A stretch of DNA of 64,000 nucleotides from Candidatus Dichloromethanomonas elyunquensis (GCA_001515265.1 LNDB01000001.1:62001-126000), one strand, 5' to 3'; shown: positions 1 to 8,524, counted from the first letter of the stretch. The notes: generated by a model from the letters alone, not told the origin. Made by a program: numbers and translations.

Positions 1-236
1 ATATTTACCGCATATTCCAAAAGAATATTGCTATATTGGACACTCAAAAGCCGGACCATGATAATTAAGGGCAGCATTACGGCAAACATCACCGTGGAAT
101 GATAATATCCCATTTGGCAGAAAAGCTGATCTTTAAAACTAATTGCGACTAAAATTACTATGGCTAACAAGCAGAAAGAAATTACCTGAGAGGTGAGGAT
201 ATACTTCTCCTGCTTGTTCTTGTCTTTATACAGCAT
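1..236 (-). CDS. AgrC-like sensor histidine kinase, N-terminal part only (cut by window start)
   Basis: The first 78 codons are visible and the frame runs off the left edge. The ATG at 236 is preceded by GAGGG about 10 nt upstream. The visible part begins with a short basic segment (MLYKDKNKQEK), followed by two hydrophobic helices separated by a short loop. This resembles the minimal membrane part of Spo0B-type/AgrC-like peptide-sensing kinases of clostridia. No kinase motifs are inside the window, so the call rests mainly on its position directly downstream of agrB and agrD on the same strand, where the agrC gene normally lies. The receptor part appears small, with only two helices seen before the edge. 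It could instead be another small membrane protein. Confidence 0.55.
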   Translation of the reverse strand, partial: MLYKDKNKQEKYILTSQVISFCLLAIVILVAISFKDQLFCQMGYYHSTVMFAVMLPLIIMVRLLSVQYSNILLEYAVN

Positions 237-255
237 ATATATATGACCCTCACAA

Positions 256-288
256 AAGAATAAGGTGGGATAACCCCACCTTATTCTT
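256..288 (-). terminator. Hairpin terminator overlapping the end of agrD
   Basis: A perfect 14-bp inverted repeat (arms 256-269 and 275-288, loop ATAAC) overlaps the agrD stop codon. The left arm is A-rich, so the minus-strand RNA has several U residues at the base of the stem. It lies between agrD and the kinase-like gene and could attenuate read-through into the latter. Confidence 0.65.
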
Positions 289-409
289 ATTTTAGTAATG
301 ACTTCGGTGCTTTGGGCTGATATAGATAATAACCACAAGCAAAAACAGAACCGGCAGTAGCTAAGAGAACTAGCATTGAAGCAATTAGGGTGTAAAGCAT
401 TCTTTTCAT
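287..409 (-). CDS. agrD: Cyclic autoinducer peptide precursor AgrD
   Basis: A 40-residue precursor. It has an amphipathic/hydrophobic leader (MKRMLYTLIASMLVLLATAG) followed by the putative signal region CGYYLYQPKAPKSLLK. The single Cys at residue 25 would form the thiolactone after processing by AgrB. The Cys-x-x-x-x-YQP-x-x-PK pattern is typical of clostridial AgrD peptides. Its ATG overlaps the agrB stop as ATGA (409-406), so translation is coupled to agrB. The mature ring and tail cannot be fixed from sequence alone. Confidence 0.85.
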   Translation of the reverse strand: MKRMLYTLIASMLVLLATAGSVFACGYYLYQPKAPKSLLK

Positions 410-1002
410 GAATAATCCTCCTTCTTCTTTTTAATATTAAATACCGGCAGCAGGGTCAGAGTTTGATAACTAATCCCCAGGACTACACTGGTATTTATCA
501 GCACATTATTATTTAATAAAACTATAAAAAAAGAAAGAATAACAAAGCTTATAGAAATAAACTTCAAATTTCGTCTCAGTTTGGGTGAAATAATCGGTTT
601 AGATTCGCAATCGACTGGGGCTAAGTATGTAACAGTCATGAGACAAATTACCATGATAATTAACGAAATCTTAAAATCATAAAAGTGATATTTTACAATT
701 AATTGGGAGATGACCCCAAGGATGGAATAAATTATTGCACCAAAGGTAAGACATTTTAATGGAGTATTCATGTGAGCTCCACCAGATGTTTTTCGAAGTA
801 ACCCGCCGAAACCAGCAGCTATTACGGTAGGAATCAAGGCATTAAAGGAGAAAGCAACCAAAAGAATAGCCAAAAATCCAATGATAGACAGGAACAATGA
901 CTCCAAACCATAAGCCACAATTTCTCTTTTTTCATCGGTATAATTAAGCTCTCTGGTAATAGTATCTGACAAGTGCTGACTAATTTCCGAAAGGTTTATC
1001 AT
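406..1002 (-). CDS. agrB: AgrB-type membrane endopeptidase that processes AgrD
   Basis: A 198-residue membrane protein of usual AgrB length with about five hydrophobic helices. The central segment has the family signature: GLLRKTSGGAHM supplies the catalytic His, and the Cys is in APVDCESK. AgrB cleaves the C-terminal tail of AgrD and forms the thiolactone. A GGAAGGG ribosome-binding site precedes the ATG. The start overlaps the stop of the upstream membrane-protein gene (ATGA at 1002-999) and the stop overlaps the agrD start, so three genes are read as a coupled unit. Confidence 0.93.
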   Translation of the reverse strand: MINLSEISQHLSDTITRELNYTDEKREIVAYGLESLFLSIIGFLAILLVAFSFNALIPTVIAAGFGGLLRKTSGGAHMNTPLKCLTFGAIIYSILGVISQLIVKYHFYDFKISLIIMVICLMTVTYLAPVDCESKPIISPKLRRNLKFISISFVILSFFIVLLNNNVLINTSVVLGISYQTLTLLPVFNIKKKKEDYS

Positions 1003-1454
1003 TTTAAATCCCTTCCAACTCTTACTTTGTTAATGATATAGGCTAACATAAGAAGAACGATTACTTGCGGCCATGTTAATAAAATGCGAGTCAAAACATT
1101 AGTTGTCAGAGTTTCTATGGAAATATGAAATAAATACATAAACGATGATAAAAAAAATGTTTCCAAAAGAATTAATGCTAAGAAACCGACTAGGGAAGCC
1201 AACAATGAAGTACTAATTGGTTTCTTACAAAATTCTAGCAATATTATAAATTGGAGTCCAAGTAAAATAACAGTATGTACTCCAAATGTAATTGGTAATA
1301 ATCTCAATATATAAGCAATTAATGCAAAACCAGCACCTATAGAGACAACTTCTTTCCACCGTATCGGAACCTTCGCAATTACAAATATTAACGTAACCAC
1401 AGCTATTTGTTCTGGCACCCCCTGAAAAATTAAAGCCATAAATGGGATCCTCAT
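999..1454 (-). CDS. Small multi-pass membrane protein of the agr-like locus (paralogue 2)
   Basis: About 151 residues with about five predicted transmembrane helices and no soluble domain. I chose the ATG at 1454 over the upstream GTG at 1490 because GGGAGGG lies 4-5 nt before it and the resulting N-terminus (MRIPFMALIFQGVPEQ) aligns with that of its neighbour (MKIPILALIFQGIPEQ). Shared motifs with the neighbour are LIFQG-PEQ near the start and LRLLPITFG-HTV in the middle. The stop overlaps the agrB start. Function is not known to me. The architecture resembles a detached membrane sensor domain of clostridial peptide-sensing kinases, which is inference. Confidence 0.75.
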   Translation of the reverse strand: MRIPFMALIFQGVPEQIAVVTLIFVIAKVPIRWKEVVSIGAGFALIAYILRLLPITFGVHTVILLGLQFIILLEFCKKPISTSLLASLVGFLALILLETFFLSSFMYLFHISIETLTTNVLTRILLTWPQVIVLLMLAYIINKVRVGRDLK

Positions 1455-1504
1455 GTGCCCTCCCTTGATTACTTTGGTTATATTCGACACTCACTATTAT
1501 TTTC

Positions 1505-1951
1505 CTATTTTCTATTCTTAATTTTAAATATAACAAACGCTAAAAGAATAATAATAACCTCTTGAGGCAGACCAATAATAATTCTTGCTGTTGAATCTGT
1601 TGTTAAACTTTGTAAATCAACATTTAATAGAGGCATGAGGAGAGATAAACTTATTGTCTCCGCGATAATTAAACTTAAAAAACTGATTAGACTTGCTATA
1701 AGTGAGGAATTAATATTTCCCTTACCAATTACAATTAATAAAATGAAAAGTAAACTCATAATGAGAACAGTATGTATCCCAAACGTTATTGGCAGCAGCC
1801 TTAGTACATAAGCACTACATGCTACAATTGTGCCAATTAAAGCAATCCGTTTCCATACTAAAGGGATATTTGCTATAACAAAAGCTAACGCTGCAACAGC
1901 CATTTGCTCGGGTATTCCCTGAAAAATCAAAGCTAAGATTGGAATCTTCAT
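1505..1951 (-). CDS. Small multi-pass membrane protein of the agr-like locus (paralogue 1)
   Basis: A 148-residue, strongly hydrophobic protein that is clearly a tandem paralogue of the next gene downstream, with equal length and the same LIFQG-PEQ and LRLLPITFG-HTV motifs. It has a strong CGGAGG site before the ATG. It is the first gene of the agr-like unit on the minus strand. No enzyme motif is visible. It may take part in sensing or exporting the AgrD-derived peptide; this is inferred only from position and membrane topology. Confidence 0.75.
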   Translation of the reverse strand: MKIPILALIFQGIPEQMAVAALAFVIANIPLVWKRIALIGTIVACSAYVLRLLPITFGIHTVLIMSLLFILLIVIGKGNINSSLIASLISFLSLIIAETISLSLLMPLLNVDLQSLTTDSTARIIIGLPQEVIIILLAFVIFKIKNRK

Positions 1952-2056
1952 TTATTTCCTCCGTTGGAATATTTACCCTATTTTAATTCTACAAAAGATT
2001 AAATTATCCTTGTGAGAATACCAAAATAGTACTTTTGACCTATTATAATTAGGGAC

Positions 2057-3865
2057 TTATTGCTGTAAGCCCTTTTCCGTAGGAAATTTTATATAAAATA
2101 CTGTTCCGTCGGGACCTGTTTCGAATTCTAATTTTGCTCCGTGTCTCTGAACTATCCCGATGGAAATTGCGAGGCCCAAACCGGTGCCGGTTTCCTTGGT
2201 AGTGATAAAAGGCGTCCCCATTTTTTCCTGGACTTCCTGAGGGATTCCCCCGCCTTCATCTTCAATCGTGAGGACGACACAGTTTTCCTCCAGGTATGTG
2301 CTTACGGATACCTTCCCTCCTTCCGGGGTTGCTTCCAATCCGTTACGGACCAAATTTAAGATTAATTGTCTGATCTCCGACTCATTCAAATCCAGTTCGG
2401 GAATATCTCCCAGGTGAATCGTCACATCTTTGTCGTGATGAAGAGCATCCGCTTGCAGCATAGGGAAAATATGGGAAATAATTTCATTGACATTCTGACG
2501 TTTTATCGATTCCGCATTGACTTTAGCCAACGATAAGAAGTCTGTGATGATGGCATTGGCCCTGTCTATTTCCGAAATCATGATTTCCATATATTCCTTA
2601 TTTTTTTCTGAATAGGAACGTGATTCCAGCATCTGCAGAAAGCCTCTTACCGTTGTCATCGGGTTCCTGACCTCATGGCTGATTCCTGCCGCCATCTGTC
2701 CGATGAGATTTAACCTTTCCAGCCGAAGCAGTTCACCCTCCTGTTTCTTTGCTTCCGTGATATCCCTGATAAAAACGGACAGCCCCTGGGCAAAGGGGTA
2801 AGCATGAATTTCGTAGTACCTCCCTCCCGGTTCCTGCTGTGTCTCCCAATGCATCGAAATATCTTCGCTTACTGCCCGCTTCAAATTATCCATCGTTTCA
2901 CAATTGATAAACTCGGAAAATTCTTCCCGGATATCTTTGCCGAGTAAATATTCATGAGGTTTTCCGGTTATCTTTTTTGCTTCTTCGTTGATAAAAGTAA
3001 AATACCAGTTCCTGTCCAGGGACAAAAATCCGTCAGATATGCCTTCCATAATGGTTAAAAGCTTATTATGGGATTCTTCCAATTCTGTAGTAAGTTTTTT
3101 TAACGAATCCAAATGACTCCGGATTCTGTCATAAACAGGTTTTAATTCCGGTAATTTCTCCAGTTCTTTTTGGTTTTGGGGTTCGTCCTTGACGACCATC
3201 TCTGTAAACGTATCCAGAGATTCTTGGATCTGGGCAATATTCTTTTTAATTAATAGAAGGACAATAATCCAAAGGAGTATGCTTGGAATAAAAACCTTGC
3301 TATAGTTCAGGTAAGAGGTGTAAAAAATTTCTCCCGAATCAATCATCGCCAAGGTATATCCCATAACCTGGTCTTTATAAACGACAGGGACCGAAACTCC
3401 GATGACCCCTTTGCCGTCCCAATCAACTACTTCGGAATTGGAAATAAAGACCGGTGCCCGTGATTCCAAGATCTTTGATTTCTTTTCTTCCTTTAAAATA
3501 ATTTTTGAGGGGTCCTGAACATTGGGTGAAAATGCCAGCATAGAATTGAGATAAAAATCAAAGTACCCTAAAACCATCCTTGGATTTCCTTGGGACAACT
3601 TATTCAGAAAAGTCTGAAGTCCGGTCTTGACCAGTTCCCTTTTCTCTCCGTCACTTAGTCTTTGGTCGGCTTCAGAGAGGGGCAAAGTTTGTTCAACCTG
3701 ATGTTCCACCGCACCGGCAATGGATAATAACTCCAACTGCCTGTTAGTAACTTCCTTTTCCCAATAAATTCTCGCAACAAAGAAATAGAGCATAACCAGT
3801 ATAGAAAAAATAAGAACCGTTATTTTTAGCATGGTGGACTGGACAACGGAATGCCTTGTTCCCAT
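2057..3865 (-). CDS. Membrane-bound PAS sensor histidine kinase (sporulation-kinase-like)
   Basis: 602 residues. An N-terminal helix and a second helix near residue 200 bracket an extracytoplasmic sensor of about 160 residues. A PAS domain follows (about 270-380), then HisKA with GQMAAGISHEVRNP, where H397 is the phospho-acceptor, and an HATPase domain with N box LILNLVRNGLEATPEGG and G boxes DEGGGIP and GTGLGLAIS. This layout is that of KinB/orphan kinases feeding the Spo0F-Spo0A relay. No response regulator gene is adjacent, while a Spo0F-like gene lies about 4 kb away, so coupling to it is an inference. A good RBS (GAGAGGAG) precedes the ATG. Two Spo0A-box-like sites lie just upstream. Confidence 0.9.
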   Translation of the reverse strand: MGTRHSVVQSTMLKITVLIFSILVMLYFFVARIYWEKEVTNRQLELLSIAGAVEHQVEQTLPLSEADQRLSDGEKRELVKTGLQTFLNKLSQGNPRMVLGYFDFYLNSMLAFSPNVQDPSKIILKEEKKSKILESRAPVFISNSEVVDWDGKGVIGVSVPVVYKDQVMGYTLAMIDSGEIFYTSYLNYSKVFIPSILLWIIVLLLIKKNIAQIQESLDTFTEMVVKDEPQNQKELEKLPELKPVYDRIRSHLDSLKKLTTELEESHNKLLTIMEGISDGFLSLDRNWYFTFINEEAKKITGKPHEYLLGKDIREEFSEFINCETMDNLKRAVSEDISMHWETQQEPGGRYYEIHAYPFAQGLSVFIRDITEAKKQEGELLRLERLNLIGQMAAGISHEVRNPMTTVRGFLQMLESRSYSEKNKEYMEIMISEIDRANAIITDFLSLAKVNAESIKRQNVNEIISHIFPMLQADALHHDKDVTIHLGDIPELDLNESEIRQLILNLVRNGLEATPEGGKVSVSTYLEENCVVLTIEDEGGGIPQEVQEKMGTPFITTKETGTGLGLAISIGIVQRHGAKLEFETGPDGTVFYIKFPTEKGLQQ

Positions 3866-3957
3866 GGATTACTCCTCTCTCGTTTTCACAGGAATATAGC
3901 CAGGAATCTTAGGTATTCTTATTTTAAATAAAATTTTACAAAAAAGGAAGAACTAAG

Positions 3958-4009
3958 TTGTCGAAATAAAACATAAAAATCATGATATTTACATAAAATC
4001 TTTCGACAA
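3958..4009. promoter_or_regulatory. Pair of inverted Spo0A-box-like sites in a divergent promoter region
   Basis: TTGTCGAAA at 3958-3966 and its exact reverse complement TTTCGACAA at 4001-4009 face each other across 34 bp of AT-rich DNA. Both contain the TGTCGAA core of Spo0A boxes. They lie between the divergently transcribed sensor kinase (start 3865) and lipoprotein (start 4102), so either gene could be controlled. Binding is inferred from the motif only. Confidence 0.5.
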
Positions 4010-4101
4010 TAGCGAAAATATTGATAAAGTTTTTGATGAGGTATTGTAAATAGAAATTTTACAAATAATATCAACAAAACTAACAGCAAGGAAGATGAAA
4101 T

Positions 4102-4932
4102 ATGAATACTTGGTTTTTGAGTCCAAAAAAACAACAGGTTATTTTCATCGGAGCGATGATCCTAGTTTTGATTTTTTTGCCGGGCTGCAGCATGCTGAAG
4201 AAAATAACCGGACAGCAGCCCAAGCAAGAATCGCAGAGTCAACAAGAAGAACCGAAGCAATTAATGCAGATAGAGACTATCCTCGATAAAATATTTACGG
4301 ATTTAGGAGGACCTGCCTTGGAATCTGAAAAAGTTCAAGGACAAGGACAGGAAGACCAGCCGGGTCAAAACCAGCAGAATAAGCAAAGCGCGTCTGTTCA
4401 AGATCCATGGCAGCAAGTCTCCCAAGAGATTAAAAGCTTACATCTCAGTTGGAATGAAATTATGCCGGAAGCCGCTAAGAAAGGTGCCAAGAAAGACTTA
4501 ATCGATAATTTCAGCAACACGCTGAATAATTTAACAAAAACAGCGGACACCAAAGATAAAGACAAGGTACTCCTTTCGGCAAACAGCCTTTATCAATATA
4601 TCCCCGAACTTTATTCCCTTTACCAAACGAAGACCTCTCCCGAACTGAAACGGGTAAACTATTATTCAAGAAATATTATCTTGAACGCGAAAACAGGCAA
4701 TTGGGATAAGGTATCATCCGATACCGAGAAATTAAAATCTTTGTGGTCACTGATAAAAAATACAGCCGGGAAAGACCAGCAGGAAGACTCTGCAAAGCTG
4801 GACCTTTCAATATATGAACTTGAAAAAGTAGTTCAAGAGAGAAACAAAGAACTGATAGATATTAAGGGAAAGATTATTCAAACCAATCTTCAGTCGCTGC
4901 TGAAATCCATGGAAAAATCAGGCGGCCAATAG
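4102..4932 (+). CDS. Predicted lipoprotein of unknown function
   Basis: 276 residues with a basic N-terminus, a hydrophobic segment and a lipobox LPGC near residue 29, so it is likely lipid-anchored on the outer face of the membrane. A low-complexity Gln/Glu/Lys-rich linker follows (about 35-110), then a helical C-terminal region rich in Lys, Leu and Asn with no family I recognise. It is divergent from the sensor kinase and convergent with mnmA, from which it is separated by about 20 bp. The Spo0A-like boxes upstream suggest, but do not prove, growth-phase or sporulation control. Confidence 0.75.
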   Translation: MNTWFLSPKKQQVIFIGAMILVLIFLPGCSMLKKITGQQPKQESQSQQEEPKQLMQIETILDKIFTDLGGPALESEKVQGQGQEDQPGQNQQNKQSASVQDPWQQVSQEIKSLHLSWNEIMPEAAKKGAKKDLIDNFSNTLNNLTKTADTKDKDKVLLSANSLYQYIPELYSLYQTKTSPELKRVNYYSRNIILNAKTGNWDKVSSDTEKLKSLWSLIKNTAGKDQQEDSAKLDLSIYELEKVVQERNKELIDIKGKIIQTNLQSLLKSMEKSGGQ

Positions 4933-4951
4933 ATCAATAATGATTCAGCCA

Positions 4952-6028
4952 TTATTTCTCGGAAGAACAAATTGTGGCCCCTCCCACTACAATATCTTCC
5001 CGGTAAAATACGACTGCCTGTCCCGGAGTAATGGCCCGGACCGGTTCGTCAAATCTAACCTTAACCTTTTTATCGTCCAAGACATACATTTGAGCGGGAA
5101 CCTTGGGGCCGTTATATCGGATTTTGGCTGTTACACGCGAGGGTGAAGGCGGAAGCTCCCCCGAAGTAAAACTATAATTCTCCGCTGTCAGTGTCGAACG
5201 ATAGAGTTCTTCTTTTGCTCCAACCTGAACGGTATTATTGGACGGATCTATTGCGGTCACATAAACGGGATGACCCAGCGCAAGCCCCAGTCCTTTATGC
5301 TGTCCCACTGTGTAACGGTAAATTCCGAGATGTCTGCCAATCTTTTTCCCCTGAGCGTCAATAAAATCCCCGGGTGATGCGGAAATGTTGCGGTAACTTT
5401 CTACAAAATCAGCATATGAGCCTTCGACAAAGCAGATTTCCTGACTTTCCGGCTTTTCTGCGACCACCAATCCTTTTTCTTTGGCCAGCACCCGTATCTC
5501 AGCTTTTCGGCAGTCTCCCAAGGGAAAAAGGGTATGTTTCAATTGGGCCTGCGTCATAGGGTAAAGGGCGTAACTCTGATCTTTGGTGAAGTCCAAGCCT
5601 GTTTTTAATACGTACTTCCCCGAGGCTTGATCAAATTCCCGACGGACATAATGCCCGGTAGCAATATAATCAGCACGCAAGGCCTGCGCTTTTTTCAGCA
5701 GCAAATCAAATTTAATAAATCTGTTGCAGGAAATACAGGGATTAGGTGTCCTTCCGCCTAAATATTCATCACAAAATTCCCGAATGACTTTTTCCTCAAA
5801 TTCTTTGCGAAAATTCATGACATAATGGGGAATTCCTATTTTCCAGGCAACTCTCTGCGCGTCACTTACCGCTTCAAGGCTGCAGCAGGCTTTGGCCTGA
5901 TCTTCTTGCTGCGGCCATATTTGCATGGTTACCCCGATGACCTGATAACCGGCCTCTTTCAGCAGTAAGGCCGCGACAGAGCTGTCCACACCGCCGCTCA
6001 TCGCAACTATGACAGTTTTATTCATCAT
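4952..6028 (-). CDS. mnmA: tRNA-uridine 2-sulfurtransferase MnmA
   Basis: 358 residues, the normal length. The N-terminal PP-loop MSGGVDSS binds ATP. The catalytic cysteines lie in NPCISCNRFIKF and in ESQEICFVEG. The C-terminal beta-barrel contains GQHKGLG. MnmA thiolates U34 of Lys, Glu and Gln tRNAs, using sulfur delivered by a cysteine desulfurase. No cysteine desulfurase gene is adjacent here. The first two codons are both ATG and either could start. Confidence 0.96.
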   Translation of the reverse strand: MMNKTVIVAMSGGVDSSVAALLLKEAGYQVIGVTMQIWPQQEDQAKACCSLEAVSDAQRVAWKIGIPHYVMNFRKEFEEKVIREFCDEYLGGRTPNPCISCNRFIKFDLLLKKAQALRADYIATGHYVRREFDQASGKYVLKTGLDFTKDQSYALYPMTQAQLKHTLFPLGDCRKAEIRVLAKEKGLVVAEKPESQEICFVEGSYADFVESYRNISASPGDFIDAQGKKIGRHLGIYRYTVGQHKGLGLALGHPVYVTAIDPSNNTVQVGAKEELYRSTLTAENYSFTSGELPPSPSRVTAKIRYNGPKVPAQMYVLDDKKVKVRFDEPVRAITPGQAVVFYREDIVVGGATICSSEK

Positions 6029-6117
6029 TTTCCCTCATGTTAATTTCTTCATCTGATTTGAAAATATTTTATCCTTAATGCTTGCATAACGCAATGCAGA
6101 ATTTTGCAAAGGCTAGC

Positions 6118-7515
6118 TTAGGACTTCGGCATATGGGCCAGACGTACTCCGGTGATGTCCGCTATAAAGGGATCAATGGCGATGAGATCATCTTTGCCAA
6201 GATCATGAACTGCGGTTTTGCCCATAGCGCTCAAAGACATTCTTATCTCCGCAGTGCATGATTTAAGATAATTATATAAACTGTCCGCGCCCTTCTTGAC
6301 ATTAAACCGATGGGACAGTTGACTGACATTCCAAGCGACCGACGTCGGCGGTTCAAAAGGAAACGCCTTCAGGACCTGCGTATGAGCTACTGCGTAGAGA
6401 GCCGCTGTCCCGATGTATACTGCATTGGCCCCAAGGGCCAGCGCTTTTAAGAAATCCCCCGGGGTGATCAGTTTCCCATCTGTAATTAAATCGATTTCTT
6501 TTCTTGCCCCGCTTCTTTCCAAATAATTTACCGCTCTGCACAGACCAAATATTGCAGGAAGTCCATGATCATCCTGCAGTGTAGGCGGGGACCCTTTGGA
6601 GCCCCCTTCCGAGCCGCTTACCGTAACGAAATCCAGACCTGCTTCCAGACACCAAAATAGGTCCTTTTCCAGGCTGTCGCTGCCGGCAATCTTAGCCCCT
6701 ATAGGGATTCCTCCCCCGGTAATACCACGAAGTTCTCTTACCTTGTTCACCAGATCCCGAGGCTTATTTATCCCGGGAATCCTTGAAGGGTAGAGAATTC
6801 TTTCCCCTTTGCGCACCCCGTACATATTCCTCATTTCCCGGGAAATATTCTTTGCAGGAAGAATCTCGAAACTGCCTCCAAACGCCCCCTGCCCAAAATG
6901 AAGTTCGATCGCATCAGCCTGACGTAAGGTTTCGGGATCTTTACTCCAATGTCCCCGGTTATACTGGAGAATCAATTGTTTCGCGGCCTGACGTTCCTTG
7001 GGCAGCAGCCCTCCCTGCCCCGTATTGGCTGCCGTACCTGCCATCGAACATCCTTTGGCTATAGCAACCCTGACTCTCTCGCTTACCGCAAAGCCATAGG
7101 CCATCCCCCCGACCATAATAGGTGTCTCCAAAACGAGGGGTTTTTGCGCTTTTTTACCGATTATCACCGTTGTGTCAATATCTTCGTGTTGTGGAACAGG
7201 GAGTGTCTCAATCTGCGCAAAGGAAAACATCAGCCCATCTAATGAAGGCACTTTCTTTGGGCTCCCCAAGGGTCTTTCCACAGGCTCCCCTGTTTCGGAC
7301 CTTAAGTTCAGTTCTAAAATCTTCTGTGGTGTAACCCTTGAGGCCGCTGAAACCAGTTCCAATAGATTTTCGTTATACTCATCCGTCATGAGAATCCTGG
7401 TCCATTTTTTTATGATTCGTCCCGCCGCTTTTTTACCAAAGTACTTGAAAACAGTAATACCGCCTAGCAACATCGCTATCCTGCGCAGATAGTCGTACTT
7501 ATCTTTGTCAATCAT
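6118..7515 (-). CDS. FMN-binding glutamate-synthase-like protein (GltB central domain family)
   Basis: 465 residues. It consists of an N-terminal hydrophobic helix followed by a stand-alone FMN-binding alpha/beta barrel of the glutamate synthase type. Visible motifs are GGMAYGFAVSERVRVAIAKG, GQGGLLPKER, a flavin/phosphate segment TVSGSEGGSKGSP and GANAVYIGTAAL. The amidotransferase and GXGXG domains of true GltB are absent, as is usual for this subfamily. No small subunit is adjacent, so its real electron donor and substrate are open. It may not make glutamate at all. Confidence 0.85.
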   Translation of the reverse strand: MIDKDKYDYLRRIAMLLGGITVFKYFGKKAAGRIIKKWTRILMTDEYNENLLELVSAASRVTPQKILELNLRSETGEPVERPLGSPKKVPSLDGLMFSFAQIETLPVPQHEDIDTTVIIGKKAQKPLVLETPIMVGGMAYGFAVSERVRVAIAKGCSMAGTAANTGQGGLLPKERQAAKQLILQYNRGHWSKDPETLRQADAIELHFGQGAFGGSFEILPAKNISREMRNMYGVRKGERILYPSRIPGINKPRDLVNKVRELRGITGGGIPIGAKIAGSDSLEKDLFWCLEAGLDFVTVSGSEGGSKGSPPTLQDDHGLPAIFGLCRAVNYLERSGARKEIDLITDGKLITPGDFLKALALGANAVYIGTAALYAVAHTQVLKAFPFEPPTSVAWNVSQLSHRFNVKKGADSLYNYLKSCTAEIRMSLSAMGKTAVHDLGKDDLIAIDPFIADITGVRLAHMPKS

Positions 7516-7576
7516 ATACTTCCACCAATAAATTTAATATAAAAGAAAATTCTGCTTCCTTTTGGATTCTTGCGTA

Positions 7577-7753
7577 TTAAAGCTTGCTGCCGTTTTTTAA
7601 TTGCTGCTCTGCAAACTGGATCATTCTCTTGACCATATTTCCTGCTTCCCGGGAGGTAATATCCCCCGCATCCCCATCAACCCATTGAATACCCATCTGT
7701 TTTTCACCAGCTCCCGCTGCCTGAGACGGATCAATCGGTCTTAATTTCGCCAT
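7577..7753 (-). CDS. Short alpha/beta-type small acid-soluble spore protein-like protein
   Basis: 58 residues from the ATG at 7753, which has GAGGTG six bases upstream; the in-frame GTG further up overlaps that RBS. The C-terminal half (GDITSREAGNMVKRMIQFAE) matches the DNA-binding part of alpha/beta SASPs, which coat and protect spore DNA. It is shorter than usual: the stretch between REAG and MVKRM holds one residue where typical proteins have about five with a GG pair, and the N-terminal helix is replaced by a Gly/Ala-rich segment. Whether it still binds DNA is uncertain. Confidence 0.7.
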   Translation of the reverse strand: MAKLRPIDPSQAAGAGEKQMGIQWVDGDAGDITSREAGNMVKRMIQFAEQQLKNGSKL

Positions 7754-8050
7754 GATGTTCACCTCATTTACGTTTAATTCTATTAGTAATCTTTACTTTT
7801 TATTGAAATAAATACGCGCTAATTATTGGTTGTTCCCATGGCTTCTTATGGCATAATTTTATTTAAAGTATGAACTATTTTTTTCCTTAATATTTAGTTT
7901 TACCTTTTATTTTTAGAAATATAAAGAATATTTTGCATCCGGGAAGGAACCTGAAGTAAACACGTAGAATTACTAAGGTCACAAATATATTCCAAAAATC
8001 GTGGTAATCCAAATCTGAGAGGTTTTCTGAAACGGACCGGGAGGAAAGAG

Positions 8051-8443
8051 ATGAATAAACGTATTCTGATCGTTGATGATAACCGGGGAGTAAGATTTTT
8101 ACTCAGAGAGTTGCTAAGAACTGAAGGCTATGATGTAGTAGAAGCGGCAAATGGCCGGGAAGCTTTATACTATTCAACCCTATATGACTTCCCTTTGGTT
8201 TTGCTTGATGTCAAAATGCCCGGAATAACAGGTATCGATGTACTGCATAGACTAAAAGCACAAAACCCCGGACTCACGGTCATTCTCATGTCTGCATATT
8301 CCGAAATGGAGCTGCTCAATATGGCTTTGGAATATCATCCGAAGGTTCTTTTTCTCAGCAAGCCCTTTGACCTTGATAACGTCCGCGAACTCATCTTCAA
8401 TACGTTTCTCTTTCAGCAAAAGATGGAATTTCAGAATAGGTAG
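8051..8443 (+). CDS. spo0F: Single-domain response regulator, Spo0F-like
   Basis: 130 residues containing only a receiver domain. Acidic pocket D9/D10, phospho-acceptor D53 (LLDVKMPG), switch S81 and K104 (SKPFD) match the Spo0F layout closely. Without an output domain it should pass phosphate from sporulation kinases to Spo0B/Spo0A. GGGAGG precedes the ATG. It is followed after about 80 bp by pyc on the same strand. Other single-domain CheY-like regulators cannot be fully excluded, but length and residue spacing favour Spo0F. Confidence 0.8.
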   Translation: MNKRILIVDDNRGVRFLLRELLRTEGYDVVEAANGREALYYSTLYDFPLVLLDVKMPGITGIDVLHRLKAQNPGLTVILMSAYSEMELLNMALEYHPKVLFLSKPFDLDNVRELIFNTFLFQQKMEFQNR

Positions 8444-8524
8444 CTACTCATGATTTTCCTTTTTATAGGATACATTAGGTATGAACAACAAGGATCTTAA
8501 GTAAAGGAGAAACAAGAAGAAATT

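Noticed and set aside
1225-1536. A 103-residue frame overlapping the small membrane genes
   Set aside because: It lies in another frame of the paralogous membrane-protein genes, has unusual composition and no RBS.
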